Translations under genes and position numbers: made by a program | Part shown: positions 36,925 to 45,639 of the stretch, in pieces | How positions within the stretch are numbered: the first letter of the stretch is position 1 | How the letters are laid out: each line of letters starts with the position of its first letter | Notes under the pieces: model-generated | Seen by the model: the letters and a program-made list of their open reading frames with translations, nothing else | Databases searched by the model: none | What the model was told of the DNA's origin: nothing | NCBI RefSeq assembly: GCF_009846865.1 | Contig: NZ_WUWN01000001.1 | Coordinates: forward strand, 124,001 to 188,000 | DNA: 64,000 nt | From: Puerhibacterium puerhi | GTDB lineage: Bacteria > Actinomycetota > Actinomycetes > Actinomycetales > Cellulomonadaceae | Reading direction: 5' to 3'

Positions 36925-37752
36925 ATGTCGGACGCCGCCAGCACGCCCGCACCCGAGGGTGCTGCCCGCCCGGCCGCCGCGTTCTTCGACGTCGACAACA
37001 CGGTGATCCGCGGCGCGAGCGCCTACCACCTGGCGCGCGAGCTGTACCGGCGCAGGTTCTTCGGCACGAGCGACCTGCTGCGCTTCGCCTGGATCCAGGC
37101 GCGCTACGTCGCGTTCGGCGAGTCGAAGGACCAGATCGACACCGTGCGCGAGCGGGCGCTCGCGCTGATCGCGGGCCGGTCGGTGGCCGAGGTCACCGCC
37201 GTGGGCGAGGAGGTCTACGACACCGTCCTGGAGCTGCGGATCTTCCCCGGCACCAAGCGGCTGCTGGACGAGCACCTGGCGGCCGGCGACCAGGTGTGGC
37301 TCGTCACCGCGACGCCCGTGGAGATCGGGCGGCTCATCGCGCGCCGCCTGGGGGCCACGGGCTGCCTCGGCACCGTCGCGGAGCACAAGGAGGGGTACTA
37401 CACCGGGCGCCTGCTGGGCGACCTCATGCACGGCGAGGTCAAGGCGCAGGCGGTGCGCGAGCTCGCCGAGCGCGAGGGCCTCGACCTGCAGGCCTCCTAC
37501 GCGTACGGCGACTCCCTCAACGACCTGCCGATGATGCACACGGTCGGCCACCCCTGCCCCATCAACCCCGACGTGCGGCTGCGCCGGCACGCCCGCGAGG
37601 TGGGCTGGCCGATCCGCGAGTTCCGCGGTCGGCGCCAGCGGGTGGCGCGCCGCAGCGTGCGGACGGCGTCGTGGGCAGGCGCGGCCTGGGTGCTGGGCCT
37701 GGTGGCCCGCGCCGTACGCCGGCAGGTGCGCCGCCGCATCGAGGGCCGCTGA
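36925..37752 (+). CDS. HAD-superfamily subfamily IB phosphatase
   Basis: 275 aa. Catalytic aspartates D22/D24 are in FFDVDNTVIRG, motif II in LVTATP, motif III lysine in HGEVKAQAV, motif IV in YGDSLNDLPMM. It belongs to the SerB-like IB group; many members are called phosphoserine phosphatase without proof. A short hydrophobic stretch (AAWVLGLVARAV) and a basic C-terminus suggest membrane association. Substrate unknown. Confidence 0.86.
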   Translation: MSDAASTPAPEGAARPAAAFFDVDNTVIRGASAYHLARELYRRRFFGTSDLLRFAWIQARYVAFGESKDQIDTVRERALALIAGRSVAEVTAVGEEVYDTVLELRIFPGTKRLLDEHLAAGDQVWLVTATPVEIGRLIARRLGATGCLGTVAEHKEGYYTGRLLGDLMHGEVKAQAVRELAEREGLDLQASYAYGDSLNDLPMMHTVGHPCPINPDVRLRRHAREVGWPIREFRGRRQRVARRSVRTASWAGAAWVLGLVARAVRRQVRRRIEGR

Positions 37753-37802
37753 GCCGGAGCCACCGCGCGCGCCGCTGAGCCGGAGCCACCGCGCGCGCCG
37801 CT
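37745..37802. repeat. 26-nt direct repeat at a convergent gene end
   Basis: The unit GCCGCTGAGCCGGAGCCACC plus six more bases occurs at 37745-37770 and 37771-37796, then a partial third copy that runs into the rbsK stop. The first copy contains the TGA of the HAD gene. Confidence 0.8.
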
Positions 37803-38754
37803 AGGACCGCGCCACGAGCGCCAGCACCTCGGCAGCCGCCGGCACGGCCTCCTGGGCCCCCGGGCGCCCGACGGCGAGCGCCGCGGCGGCCGCGGCGAGC
37901 CGGGCCGCGCCGACGAGCCCCTCCCCGCGGGCCAGGGCGGCCGCCAGCACGCCGCAGTAGGTGTCGCCGGCGCCCGTGGTGTCGACCACGGCGGCCGGGA
38001 ACGCCGGGACGGCTGCCGGCGCCGGGTCGCCCCGCTCGGCGACGAGGCTGCCCGCCCCGCCGAGCGTGACGACGACGGCGGGCACGCGCTCGAGCAGCGC
38101 GGCGGCCAGCTCCGCGGGGGCGGCCGCCGGCCCGCCGTCCGAGGCCGCCCCGCCGCCCAGGCCGGTGAGGTCGCGGGCCTCGTGCTCGTTGACGACGAGC
38201 ACGTCGACCTCCGCGAGCAGGTCGGCGGGCAGCGGCGCCGACGGCGCGGCGTTGAGCACGAGCAGCGCGCCGGCGCGGCGGGCCCGCGCCGCGGCGGCGA
38301 CGGCGTCGAGCGGCACCTCAAGCTGGGCCAGCACCACGTCCGCCGCCGCGATCCGGGCGGCCTCGGGGCCGCCCACGCGCACCTCGGCGTTGGCGCCGGG
38401 CGCCACGACGATGGCGTTCTCGCCGTCGGGCGTCACCGTGACGAGCGCGGTGCCGGTGGCGCCCGCCGCGCGGGCCACCAGGTCGGTGCGCACGCCCGCG
38501 GCCTCGAGCGAGGCCAGCAGCAGGTCGGCGGCGGCGTCGCGGCCGAGCGCCCCGACGAAGGTGGTCGCGGCGCCGCCGGCGCGGGCGGCGGCGACCGCCT
38601 GGTTGGCGCCCTTGCCCCCGGGGCTGCGCTGCAGCGCGCCGCCGAGGACCGTCTCGCCGCCGGCCGGGTGCCGTGGCACGGGCACGACGAGGTCGACGTT
38701 GGCCGACCCGACCACGACCACCCGGCCCGCCGTCCGGTCCGCCGGTGCCGTCAC
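37801..38754 (-). CDS. rbsK: Ribokinase-family sugar kinase
   Basis: 317 aa PfkB-family kinase. Motif 1 is SPGGKGANQAVAAARAGG near residue 43; the catalytic motif DTTGAGDTYCGVLAAALARG is near 265. N-terminus VVVVGSANVDLVVPVPRHP is typical of ribokinases. GTG 38754 overlaps the ADP-ribosylglycohydrolase stop (GTGA). With that partner it would phosphorylate ribose freed from ADP-ribose or nucleosides; the exact sugar is inferred. Confidence 0.88.
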   Translation of the reverse strand: MTAPADRTAGRVVVVGSANVDLVVPVPRHPAGGETVLGGALQRSPGGKGANQAVAAARAGGAATTFVGALGRDAAADLLLASLEAAGVRTDLVARAAGATGTALVTVTPDGENAIVVAPGANAEVRVGGPEAARIAAADVVLAQLEVPLDAVAAAARARRAGALLVLNAAPSAPLPADLLAEVDVLVVNEHEARDLTGLGGGAASDGGPAAAPAELAAALLERVPAVVVTLGGAGSLVAERGDPAPAAVPAFPAAVVDTTGAGDTYCGVLAAALARGEGLVGAARLAAAAAALAVGRPGAQEAVPAAAEVLALVARS

Positions 38755-40217
38755 CGCGGACCCCCGGCCCGCGGCGACGGTGCGCCGCCGGCGGGGCGGT
38801 CGGCGCGGGCGAGCGCCACCGTGCGGGCGGCCAGGTCGGCGATGCGCCGCTCCCCGCCGGGCAGCGTGGTCGCGATCCGCCCGTCGAGCGGGCCGGTCCA
38901 GCGCTCGCCGATGCCGCCCGCGCCGCGCAGCGCCCCGACGACGCCGCCCACCGTGGCGGCGTCGGAGTCGGTGTCCCAGCCGGCGGTGACGGCGATCCCC
39001 ACGCTGGCGCCGAACTCCCCGCGCCCGGCCGCGAGGGCGAAGGCGACGACCGCGGCGTTGTGGAGCACGTGCACCCAGTGCAGGTGCCCGAGCTCGGCGT
39101 GGAGCCGGTCCAGACCGGCACGCACGGCGGCCTCGGAGCCGTCGCAGGCCTCGCCCAGCGCGCGGCCCCGGGCGACGGCGGCGGCCAACCGGCTGCCGGG
39201 CGGCACGGCGGCCGCCGCCGCGTCGAGCACCTGGCCGACGGTGTCGCACACGGTGGCCGCGGCCCCGAGGGCGGCCGCCCACTGCGCCCCGTACAGCCCG
39301 TTGCGGGTGTGGCTGAGCCGGGCGTCGGTCCAGGCCAGGCGGGCAGCGGTGCGCACGTCGCCCGGGTTGGTCCAGCCCAGCACGTCGGCGCGGATCAGCG
39401 CGCCGATCCACTCGCGGAAGGGGTTGCGGTAGGTCGCCGTCTCCGGGACGGGGCGGGCCTCGAGCAGGTTGCGGTAGGCCACCCGCTCGGCGGTGAACAC
39501 GCGCGCCGCGGGCAGCGCCTCGAGCCACAGCGCGGCGACGTCGTCGGTGGTGAAGCCGCGCCCGTGCCGCTCGAGCAGCTCGACGGCGAGCATCGGGAAG
39601 TCGAGGTCGTCGTCCTCGGGGGTCCCGGCGATCGTCTCCTCGAGCGCGACGGACGCCGAGCGGTTCCACGGCCAGCGCGCGGCGACGGCGGGCGGCAGGC
39701 CCACCGCGGTGAACCACCGGTCGAGGGGCCAGCGCCCGGTGGCCCGCGCGATCTCCTCGATGCCCGCGCGCGGTGTGCCCTCGACAGGCTTGCCGAGCAG
39801 GCAGCCGGCCGCCCTGCCGGTCCACGCGCCGAGCACCCGGGCGGCGTGACGCTCGTCGGGGCGGGGCAGGTCGGGGGGCGGCGGCAGCAGCGCCTCGATG
39901 GCCGCCCAGTCGTCGGGCTCGGCGGGCGCCGGCGCGGCGGGCAGCGCGGCGACCTCGTCCAGCAGGGCGCGGGCCAGGGCGCGCAGGGCCGGTGGCGCGG
40001 GCTCGGGGCCGGCGCCGTTCGCGGCCGGGACCGCCTCGCCGCCCGCGGCGACCCAGCGGGCCCGCACGGCGGCGACGTCCCGGCCCTCGTCGGCGGCCTG
40101 CACCAGCTCGTGGGCCAGCAGGTCCTCCGGCTCCGCCCAGGCCAGCCTCACCGGCCGCTCCCCTCGCTCGTCCGCGAGCGCCCGGCGAGCCCGGGCGCGC
40201 CCGCTCGTGACCGACAC
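38751..40217 (-). CDS. ADP-ribosylglycohydrolase family protein
   Basis: 488 aa. An N-terminal module with AWAEPEDLLAHELVQAADEGRD is followed by the DraG-like fold from about 130 (RVLGAWTGRAAGCLLGKPVEG), with TPEDDDLDFPMLAVELLE and GWDTDSDAATVGGVVGALRG as the metal-binding Asp clusters. It should cleave an N- or O-glycosidic bond of ADP-ribose or a nucleoside-like substrate. Start GTG 40217 is uncertain; a start nearer residue 20 would also keep the conserved part. Coupled to rbsK. Confidence 0.87.
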   Translation of the reverse strand: MSVTSGRARARRALADERGERPVRLAWAEPEDLLAHELVQAADEGRDVAAVRARWVAAGGEAVPAANGAGPEPAPPALRALARALLDEVAALPAAPAPAEPDDWAAIEALLPPPPDLPRPDERHAARVLGAWTGRAAGCLLGKPVEGTPRAGIEEIARATGRWPLDRWFTAVGLPPAVAARWPWNRSASVALEETIAGTPEDDDLDFPMLAVELLERHGRGFTTDDVAALWLEALPAARVFTAERVAYRNLLEARPVPETATYRNPFREWIGALIRADVLGWTNPGDVRTAARLAWTDARLSHTRNGLYGAQWAAALGAAATVCDTVGQVLDAAAAAVPPGSRLAAAVARGRALGEACDGSEAAVRAGLDRLHAELGHLHWVHVLHNAAVVAFALAAGRGEFGASVGIAVTAGWDTDSDAATVGGVVGALRGAGGIGERWTGPLDGRIATTLPGGERRIADLAARTVALARADRPAGGAPSPRAGGPR

Positions 40218-40258
40218 CCTGGCACGCCGCCGGCGACGCGGCCAGCCCCCGGACGCGA

Positions 40259-40300
40259 CGAGCCCGGCACCCGCTCCGAATGGAGCCGGGCCCGGGCTCG
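40259..40300 (-). terminator. Hairpin downstream of bS22
   Basis: Outer stem CGAGCCCGG/CCGGGCTCG (9 bp) and inner stem GCTCC/GGAGC around a GAAT loop lie 31 nt after the bS22 stop. Confidence 0.65.
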
Positions 40301-40331
40301 GTGCGCTGCGCCCGCGGTCGCGGGCGTCACG

Positions 40332-40430
40332 TCACTTCTTGTTGCGGCGCTGGTGACGCGTCTTGCGAAGCAGCTTGCGGTGCTTCTTCTTCGCCATGCG
40401 CTTGCGGCGCTTCTTGATGACGGAGCCCAT
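40332..40430 (-). CDS. Small ribosomal subunit protein bS22
   Basis: 32 aa, extremely basic: MGSVIKKRRKRMAKKK followed by HRKLLRKTRHQRRNKK. This is the actinobacterial bS22 / AURKAIP1-COX24-domain peptide found in mycobacterial ribosomes. Start ATG 40430 follows GAGGA. It is far shorter than the open frame, which extends upstream into the promoter region, and it has its own terminator. Confidence 0.93.
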   Translation of the reverse strand: MGSVIKKRRKRMAKKKHRKLLRKTRHQRRNKK

Positions 40431-40653
40431 GCGGTCCTCACAAATCTGATCGGTCGACGGCCGGCGCGAGGCCGGGCAGCGGATGGAACCGGTTGGCCCC
40501 ACCCGGCGCTGCGGAACTGCAGCGACGCGGTCGACCAACACAGAAAAGTCCGCCCCCCAGGGTACCCGGTCGCCCGACCGCGCCGAAATCCGGAGCGCGG
40601 CCGGGGTGCCGCGGCGTGCGCGGCCGCCCGTCGCGGGCCGTCGCCCCGGGGAC
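40431..40653. other. Upstream region of bS22, no gene seen
   Basis: Contains the leader of bS22. A GGTACCCTGG stretch on the minus strand (around 40558-40567) could hold a TACCCT -10 box. A short palindrome GGTCGAC/GTCGACC is split between about 40450 and 40535. No reading frame looks genuine. Confidence 0.4.
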
Positions 40654-40697
40654 GTCAGGCCTGGTCAGCCCTGGTCGGCCCCGGTCGGCTCCGCTCA
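40654..40697 (-). repeat. 10-nt repeat in four copies at the acuC-like gene stop
   Basis: GTCAGGCCTG, GTCAGCCCTG, GTCGGCCCCG, GTCGGCTCCG follow head to tail and run into the stop codon (TCA at 40695-40697, TGA on the minus strand). Two units also carry TGA in the coding orientation. Confidence 0.65.
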
Positions 40698-41870
40698 GTC
40701 CTGGTAGGGGTCCAGCCCCCACAGCGGGAACACGTGCCGCCGCGTGGCCAGCACCGCGCGGTCGACGTCGTCGGCGGGGTCGTAGCCCGCGCGCCAGGGC
40801 GTGAACTCGACCTCGCCGCGGCCCAGGTGCCCGGCCGCCTCGAGCCCGGAGACCTCCTCGACGACGCCGCGCCAGTGCTCCGGCAGCTCCGCGCCGCGCG
40901 GCAGCGGCGTGTGCAGCGCCTCGGCGAGCAGGGCGGACCACGCGAGCGGCACCACGTCGACGACGGCGTACCCGCCGCCGCCGAGCGCCACCCACCGGCC
41001 CTCGCACAGCTCGTGCGCCAGGGCGTGCACCCACTGCGCGGCCGTGCGCTGGGCGTCGACGGAGACCCGCAGGTCGGACAACGGGTCGCGGGCGTGGGCG
41101 TCGGCGCCGTGCTGGGAGACGATCGCGTCGGGCCGGAACTCGCGCAGCACCGCCGGCACCACGGCGTCCACGGCGCGCAGCCACGCCGGCCCGGCGGTGC
41201 GCGGCGGGAGCGCCACGTTGACCGCGCTGCCCTCCGCGCCCCCGCCGCCGACGTCGGCCGGGCCGCCCGTGCCCGGGAACAGCGTGTGGCCGTCCTGGTG
41301 CACCGAGAGGGTGAGCACCCGCGGGTCGTCCCAGAAGATCTGCTCGACGCCGTCGCCGTGGTGCGCGTCGAGGTCGACGTAGGCGACGCGCTGCGCGCCC
41401 AGGTCGAGCAGGCGCTGCACGGCCGCCGCGGCGTCGTTGTAGATGCAGAACCCCGACGCCGCGTCGCGCCGTGCGTGGTGCATCCCGCCGGCGATGTTCA
41501 GCCCGTGGGTCGCGGCGCCGCGCCACACGGCCTCCGCCACGTCCACGGAGCCCGCCACCAGGCGGGCCGCCGCCTCGTGCATGCCTGGGAACACCGGGTC
41601 GTCCTCCGTGCCGAGGCCGCGGGCCGGGTCGGCCACCCCCTCGGCGTCGGCGCGCCGCACCGCCGCCACGTAGCCGGGGTCGTGCACGGTCTCGACGACG
41701 GCGTCCGGCGCGGGGCGCACCGCGACGACCTCGAGGTCGGGCGACTCGAGCAGCCCGAGCTCGGCCGCCAGGCGCATGGTCAGGTCGAGCCGGGCGGGGG
41801 CCATGGGGTGCCCGCGGCCGAAGTCGTACTGCAACAGCTCGGGGCTCCACACGAGCCGGGCGACGGGCAT
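40695..41870 (-). CDS. acuC: AcuC-type class I histone-deacetylase-like protein
   Basis: 391 aa arginase/deacetylase-fold enzyme. Zn ligands are in YVDLDAHHGDGVEQIF (Asp and His) and the later Asp in SQHGADAHARDPL; the His pair is in GGMHHARRD; the catalytic Tyr region is GGGGYAVVDVV. In Bacillus AcuC deacetylates and activates acetyl-CoA synthetase; that role is inferred, as no acs gene is here. Start ATG 41870 with TACGGT 7 nt upstream. Confidence 0.9.
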   Translation of the reverse strand: MPVARLVWSPELLQYDFGRGHPMAPARLDLTMRLAAELGLLESPDLEVVAVRPAPDAVVETVHDPGYVAAVRRADAEGVADPARGLGTEDDPVFPGMHEAAARLVAGSVDVAEAVWRGAATHGLNIAGGMHHARRDAASGFCIYNDAAAAVQRLLDLGAQRVAYVDLDAHHGDGVEQIFWDDPRVLTLSVHQDGHTLFPGTGGPADVGGGGAEGSAVNVALPPRTAGPAWLRAVDAVVPAVLREFRPDAIVSQHGADAHARDPLSDLRVSVDAQRTAAQWVHALAHELCEGRWVALGGGGYAVVDVVPLAWSALLAEALHTPLPRGAELPEHWRGVVEEVSGLEAAGHLGRGEVEFTPWRAGYDPADDVDRAVLATRRHVFPLWGLDPYQD

Positions 41871-41877
41871 GCCCGTC

Positions 41878-41883
41878 ACCGTA
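41878..41883 (-). promoter_or_regulatory. -10 box for leaderless acuC-like gene
   Basis: TACGGT on the minus strand, 7 nt before ATG 41870. Confidence 0.6.
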
Positions 41884-41952
41884 GCCCACCGGGGACCCGC
41901 GCACGTGGGAGCATGGATCGGCTGTGCAGCGTCGAGGTTCGAGGAGGTGGCC

Positions 41953-43338
41953 GTGGCCCGGGTCAGGGACGGTCTGTTCGCCGGCCGGGAGCTGGTGGAC
42001 CGCCTCGCCCGGCAGTCGCCCGCCCGGCTCGCCGTGACGGTGTTCTTCGGCGTCTGCCTGCTGTTCACCGCGCTGCTCATGGCCCCCTGGGCGACGGCCT
42101 CGGGTGAGCCCCCGAAGTTCGTCGACGCGCTGTTCACCGCGGTGTCCGCGGTGTGCGTCACCGGCCTGACCGTCGTCGACACCGCCACCTACTGGTCCAC
42201 CTGGGGCCAGGTCGTCATCCTCGTGGGCATCAAGGTCGGCGGGTTCGGCATCATGACCCTCGCGTCGATCCTCGGCCTGGCCGTCTCCCGCCGCATCGGC
42301 CTGACACAGCGCATCCTGACCGCCTCGGAGACCAAGACCGAGAAGCTCGGCGAGGTGGGCTCGCTGGTGCGCGTCGTCATCGTGACCTCGACGTCGCTCG
42401 AGCTGCTCATCGCGCTGCTGCTGCTGCCCCGGTTCGTGGTGCTCAACGAGACGCTGGGCGAGGCCGCCTGGCACTCGATCTTCTACGGCATCTCGGCGTT
42501 CAACAACGCCGGGTTCGTGCCGACGCCCGAGGGCCTCATGCCGTACACGGGCGACTGGCTGCTGTGCCTGCCGATCATCCTCGGCGTCTTCGTGGGCGCG
42601 CTGGGCTTCCCCGTGATCCTCAACGTGCTGGCCGTGACGCGCCGCCGTGGGCTGCACCCGCGGTTCTGGTCGCTGCACACCAAGCTGACGATCACCACGA
42701 GCGCCGCGCTGGTCGTGGTGGGCTGGGTGCTCGTCGCCGCGCTGGAGTGGGCCAACCCGCGCACGTTCGGCCCGCTGAGCCTGGGCGACAAGGTGCTGGC
42801 CTCGCTGTTCGCCGCCGTCATGCCGCGCTCCGGCGGGTTCTCGACCGTCGACGTCGCCGGCATGCACGAGTCCACCTGGCTGATCAGCGACGCGCTGATG
42901 TTCGTCGGCGGCGGCTCGGCGTCCACCGGCGGCGGCATCAAGGTCACCACGCTGGCCGTCATGCTGCTGGCGATCCTCGCCGAGGCGCGCGGCGACCGGG
43001 ACATCGAGGCGTACGGCCGGCGCATCCCCCGCGACACGCTGCGCCTGTCCATCGCCGTGGTGTTCGTGGGTGCGACGGCGGTGCTCGTCGCGTCGCTCGC
43101 GCTGCTGCAGATCACCGGCGCGACGCTCGACGTCGTGCTGTTCGAGTGCATCTCGGCGTTCGCCACCGTGGGCCTGTCCACCGGCCTCACGCCCGACCTG
43201 CCCGACGCCGGCAAGTACGTGCTGTGCGCGCTGATGTTCGTGGGCCGCACGGGCACCGTGACGTTCGCCGCGGCCCTGGCCCTGCGCGACCGGCGGCGCA
43301 TCGTACGCTTCCCGGAGGAGCGGCCGATCATCGGCTGA
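41953..43338 (+). CDS. Potassium uptake protein TrkH/KtrB
   Basis: 461 aa, four M1-P-M2 repeats. Selectivity-filter loops are VCVTGLTVVDT, AFNNAGFVP, MPRSGGFSTVD and ATVGLSTGLT, each with the key Gly; the GGGSASTGGGIKV gate loop is intact. It imports K+ with the RCK subunit encoded 53 nt downstream. Start: GTG 41953 is placed 5 nt after AGGAGG; GTG 41947 is in frame but lies inside the ribosome-binding site. Confidence 0.95.
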   Translation: MARVRDGLFAGRELVDRLARQSPARLAVTVFFGVCLLFTALLMAPWATASGEPPKFVDALFTAVSAVCVTGLTVVDTATYWSTWGQVVILVGIKVGGFGIMTLASILGLAVSRRIGLTQRILTASETKTEKLGEVGSLVRVVIVTSTSLELLIALLLLPRFVVLNETLGEAAWHSIFYGISAFNNAGFVPTPEGLMPYTGDWLLCLPIILGVFVGALGFPVILNVLAVTRRRGLHPRFWSLHTKLTITTSAALVVVGWVLVAALEWANPRTFGPLSLGDKVLASLFAAVMPRSGGFSTVDVAGMHESTWLISDALMFVGGGSASTGGGIKVTTLAVMLLAILAEARGDRDIEAYGRRIPRDTLRLSIAVVFVGATAVLVASLALLQITGATLDVVLFECISAFATVGLSTGLTPDLPDAGKYVLCALMFVGRTGTVTFAAALALRDRRRIVRFPEERPIIG

Positions 43339-43391
43339 GGCGCTACCCGACGCCCCGCCGCAGACCCTCGCAGACCCGGAAAGGACACCCC

Positions 43392-44063
43392 GTGCCCGAC
43401 AAGAAGGCGCCCGAGCGCGACGCCGGCGTGCTCGTCATCGGCCTCGGCCGCTTCGGCTCGGCCATCGCCGCGACCCTGGACCGGCTCGGCCAGGACGTGC
43501 TCGCGGTCGAGAGGGACGCCACCCTGGTGGCGCAGTGGTCGGGGCGCCTGCCGCTGGTCGAGGCGGACGCGACGAACCCCGAGGCGCTCGAGCAGCTCGG
43601 CGCCAAGGACTTCGGCGTGGCGGTGGTCGGCATCGGCTCGTCCCTCGAGGCCTCCGTGCTCGTCACCGCCAACCTCGTCGACCTGGGCACGCCGCAGATC
43701 TGGGCCAAGGCCGTCAGCTCGGAGCACGGCCGCATCCTGCAGCGCATCGGCGCCCACCACGTGGTGTTCCCCGAGTCCGACGCCGGCTCGCGCGTGGCGC
43801 ACCTGGTCAGCGGCCGGATGCTCGACTACATCGAGGTCGAGGACGGGTTCACCATCGTCAAGATGCGCCCGCCCAAGGAGATGCAGGGCTTCACGCTCGC
43901 CCAGGCCAACATCCGCCAGCGGTACGGCGTGACGGTCATCGGCGTGAAGTCGCCCGGCATCGAGTTCCAGTACGCCACCCCCGAGACCCGGGTCAGCGCC
44001 AACGACCTCATCGTCTGCTCGGGCCACGCGGACCTGCTGGAGCGGTTCTCCTCGCGCCCGTGA
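43392..44063 (+). CDS. TrkA/KtrA regulatory subunit (RCK)
   Basis: 223 aa cytoplasmic gating ring protein. RCK_N nucleotide-binding motif VIGLGRFGSAIAATLDRLG with Glu at the strand-2 end (AVERD); RCK_C domain from about residue 140 (KMRPPKEMQGFTLAQANIRQ). It controls the TrkH channel through ATP/ADP or NAD(H) and perhaps c-di-AMP. GTG 43392 follows AAGGA. Forms one operon with the channel gene. Confidence 0.95.
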   Translation: MPDKKAPERDAGVLVIGLGRFGSAIAATLDRLGQDVLAVERDATLVAQWSGRLPLVEADATNPEALEQLGAKDFGVAVVGIGSSLEASVLVTANLVDLGTPQIWAKAVSSEHGRILQRIGAHHVVFPESDAGSRVAHLVSGRMLDYIEVEDGFTIVKMRPPKEMQGFTLAQANIRQRYGVTVIGVKSPGIEFQYATPETRVSANDLIVCSGHADLLERFSSRP

Positions 44064-44097
44064 GCCCGCGGTCGGCGCCCGCCGCGACGTCGCCGGC

Positions 44098-44820
44098 TCA
44101 CTCGGTGCGCCGCCGCAGCGTGAGCATGCCGAGCACCACGGACCCGACGATCCACAGCACGACGACGCCGACGGCGCCGCGCACGTCCGCCCACCCCTCG
44201 CCCGCGGCGAGCTGCTGCAGCGCCTCGACGGCGTAGGTCAGCGGCAGCACGCGCGAGACCCACTCGAGCACCTCCGGCATCTGGTCGCGCGGCATGAGCA
44301 GGCCGCAGGTCAGCAGCTGCGGCACGATCACCGCGGGCATCATCTGCACCGCCTGGAACTCGGTGCGGGCGACGGCGGACGCGGCCAGGCCCAGGCAGCT
44401 GCCGAGCACGGCGTCGAGCAGCGCCACCAGCACGACGAGCTCCAGCGACCCGGCCACGTCCATGCCGACCCACACCGCGAAGCCCACGACGACCAGCGCC
44501 TGCAGCAGGGCGAGCCCGCCGAAGGCGAGCGCGTAGCCGGCCACGAAGTCGCCCTTGCGCAGCGGGGTGGTCATCAGCCGCTCGAGGGTGCCGGAGCTGC
44601 GCTCGCGCTGCGTGGTCACGCTCGTGACCAGGAACATCACGAACAGCGGGAAGAAGCCCACGGCCACCGGGCCGAACCGGTCGAGCACCGTGGTGCCCTC
44701 GAACATCCAGGCGATGATCCCGACGATGAGGCACGGCAGCACCAGGATGAGCGCGACGGTGCGGTGGTCATGCCGCAGCTGGCCGAGCACGCGCCGGGCG
44801 GTGAAGACCGCGAGCGTCAC
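44098..44820 (-). CDS. ABC-2 type transporter permease
   Basis: 240 aa with six hydrophobic helices. Features of ABC-2 exporters are LILVLPCLIVGIIAWMF near the start, TTQRERSSGTLERLMTTPLR (coupling helix) and LPLTYAVEALQQLAAG near the end. GTG 44820 overlaps the ATPase stop (GTGA). DrrB-like drug or lipid export is typical, but the substrate cannot be read from sequence. Confidence 0.9.
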   Translation of the reverse strand: MTLAVFTARRVLGQLRHDHRTVALILVLPCLIVGIIAWMFEGTTVLDRFGPVAVGFFPLFVMFLVTSVTTQRERSSGTLERLMTTPLRKGDFVAGYALAFGGLALLQALVVVGFAVWVGMDVAGSLELVVLVALLDAVLGSCLGLAASAVARTEFQAVQMMPAVIVPQLLTCGLLMPRDQMPEVLEWVSRVLPLTYAVEALQQLAAGEGWADVRGAVGVVVLWIVGSVVLGMLTLRRRTE

Positions 44821-45587
44821 GATCGCCCTCCCCGGGTCGACACGTCCCGCTCGACCAGCGCGAGGAACGCCCGCTCGGCGTCCGGCGCCCCGGTCTCGGC
44901 GAGCAGCCGCTCGGGCGTGGTGTCGGCGACCAGCGCGCCGTCGCGCAGGAGCAGCAACCGGTCGCACTGCGTCGCCTCGTCCATGACGTGGCTCGAGACC
45001 AGCAGCGTGGCGCCGCCGGCGGCCAGGCGCCGGAAGGTCGCCCACAGGTCGCGGCGCAGCACCGGGTCGAGGCCCACGGTGGGCTCGTCGAGCACGAGCA
45101 GCTCGGGCGACGAGACGAGGGCGGCCGCGAGCGAGACGCGCGAGCGCTCGCCGCCCGACAGCGTGACGACCTGCTGGCGCTCGTGCCCGCCGAGGTCGAC
45201 GACGGCGACGGCGCGCGCGACGGCGTCGTGGGCGGCGGCGCCGCGCAGCCCGGCGAGCGCGGCGAAGTAGGCCAGGTTCTCCGCCACCGTGAGGTCGGCG
45301 TACACCGACGCCGCCTGGGTCACGTAGCCGACCCGGCGGCGCAGCCCCGGCGAGCCCGCGGGCTCCCCCAGCACCTCGACGTCGCCGGTCACGTGGTCCT
45401 GCACGCCGACGACGGCGCGCATCAGCGTCGTCTTGCCCGAGCCGGACGGGCCCAGCAGGCCCACCACCTGCCCGGCGGGCACGTCGGCGTCCAGCCCGTC
45501 GACGACGGCGCGCCCGCCGCGCACCACGCGCAGGCCGCGCACCCGGACGGCGAGCGGGACGCTCGCCGCGGCGGAGTCGAACCCCAT
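44817..45587 (-). CDS. ABC transporter ATP-binding protein (DrrA type)
   Basis: 256 aa. Walker A GPSGSGKTT, Q-loop GYVTQAASVY, signature LSGGERSRVSLA, Walker B LLVLDEPTVGLDP and H-loop LLVSSHVMDEA are complete. It pairs with the overlapping permease to form an exporter. Start ATG 45587. No regulator is adjacent. The Q-loop sequence resembles Nod/Drr-type exporters. Confidence 0.93.
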   Translation of the reverse strand: MGFDSAAASVPLAVRVRGLRVVRGGRAVVDGLDADVPAGQVVGLLGPSGSGKTTLMRAVVGVQDHVTGDVEVLGEPAGSPGLRRRVGYVTQAASVYADLTVAENLAYFAALAGLRGAAAHDAVARAVAVVDLGGHERQQVVTLSGGERSRVSLAAALVSSPELLVLDEPTVGLDPVLRRDLWATFRRLAAGGATLLVSSHVMDEATQCDRLLLLRDGALVADTTPERLLAETGAPDAERAFLALVERDVSTRGGRS

Positions 45588-45639
45588 GGAGGAACGGTCC
45601 CGCGTCGCCCGCCCGCTGACAAGGCCCGCCGGCGGCGGC

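Noticed and set aside
38751-38754. Frameshift joining ADP-ribosylglycohydrolase and ribokinase as one protein
   Set aside because: Stop and start overlap as GTGA, and each protein is complete in its own frame; this is translational coupling.
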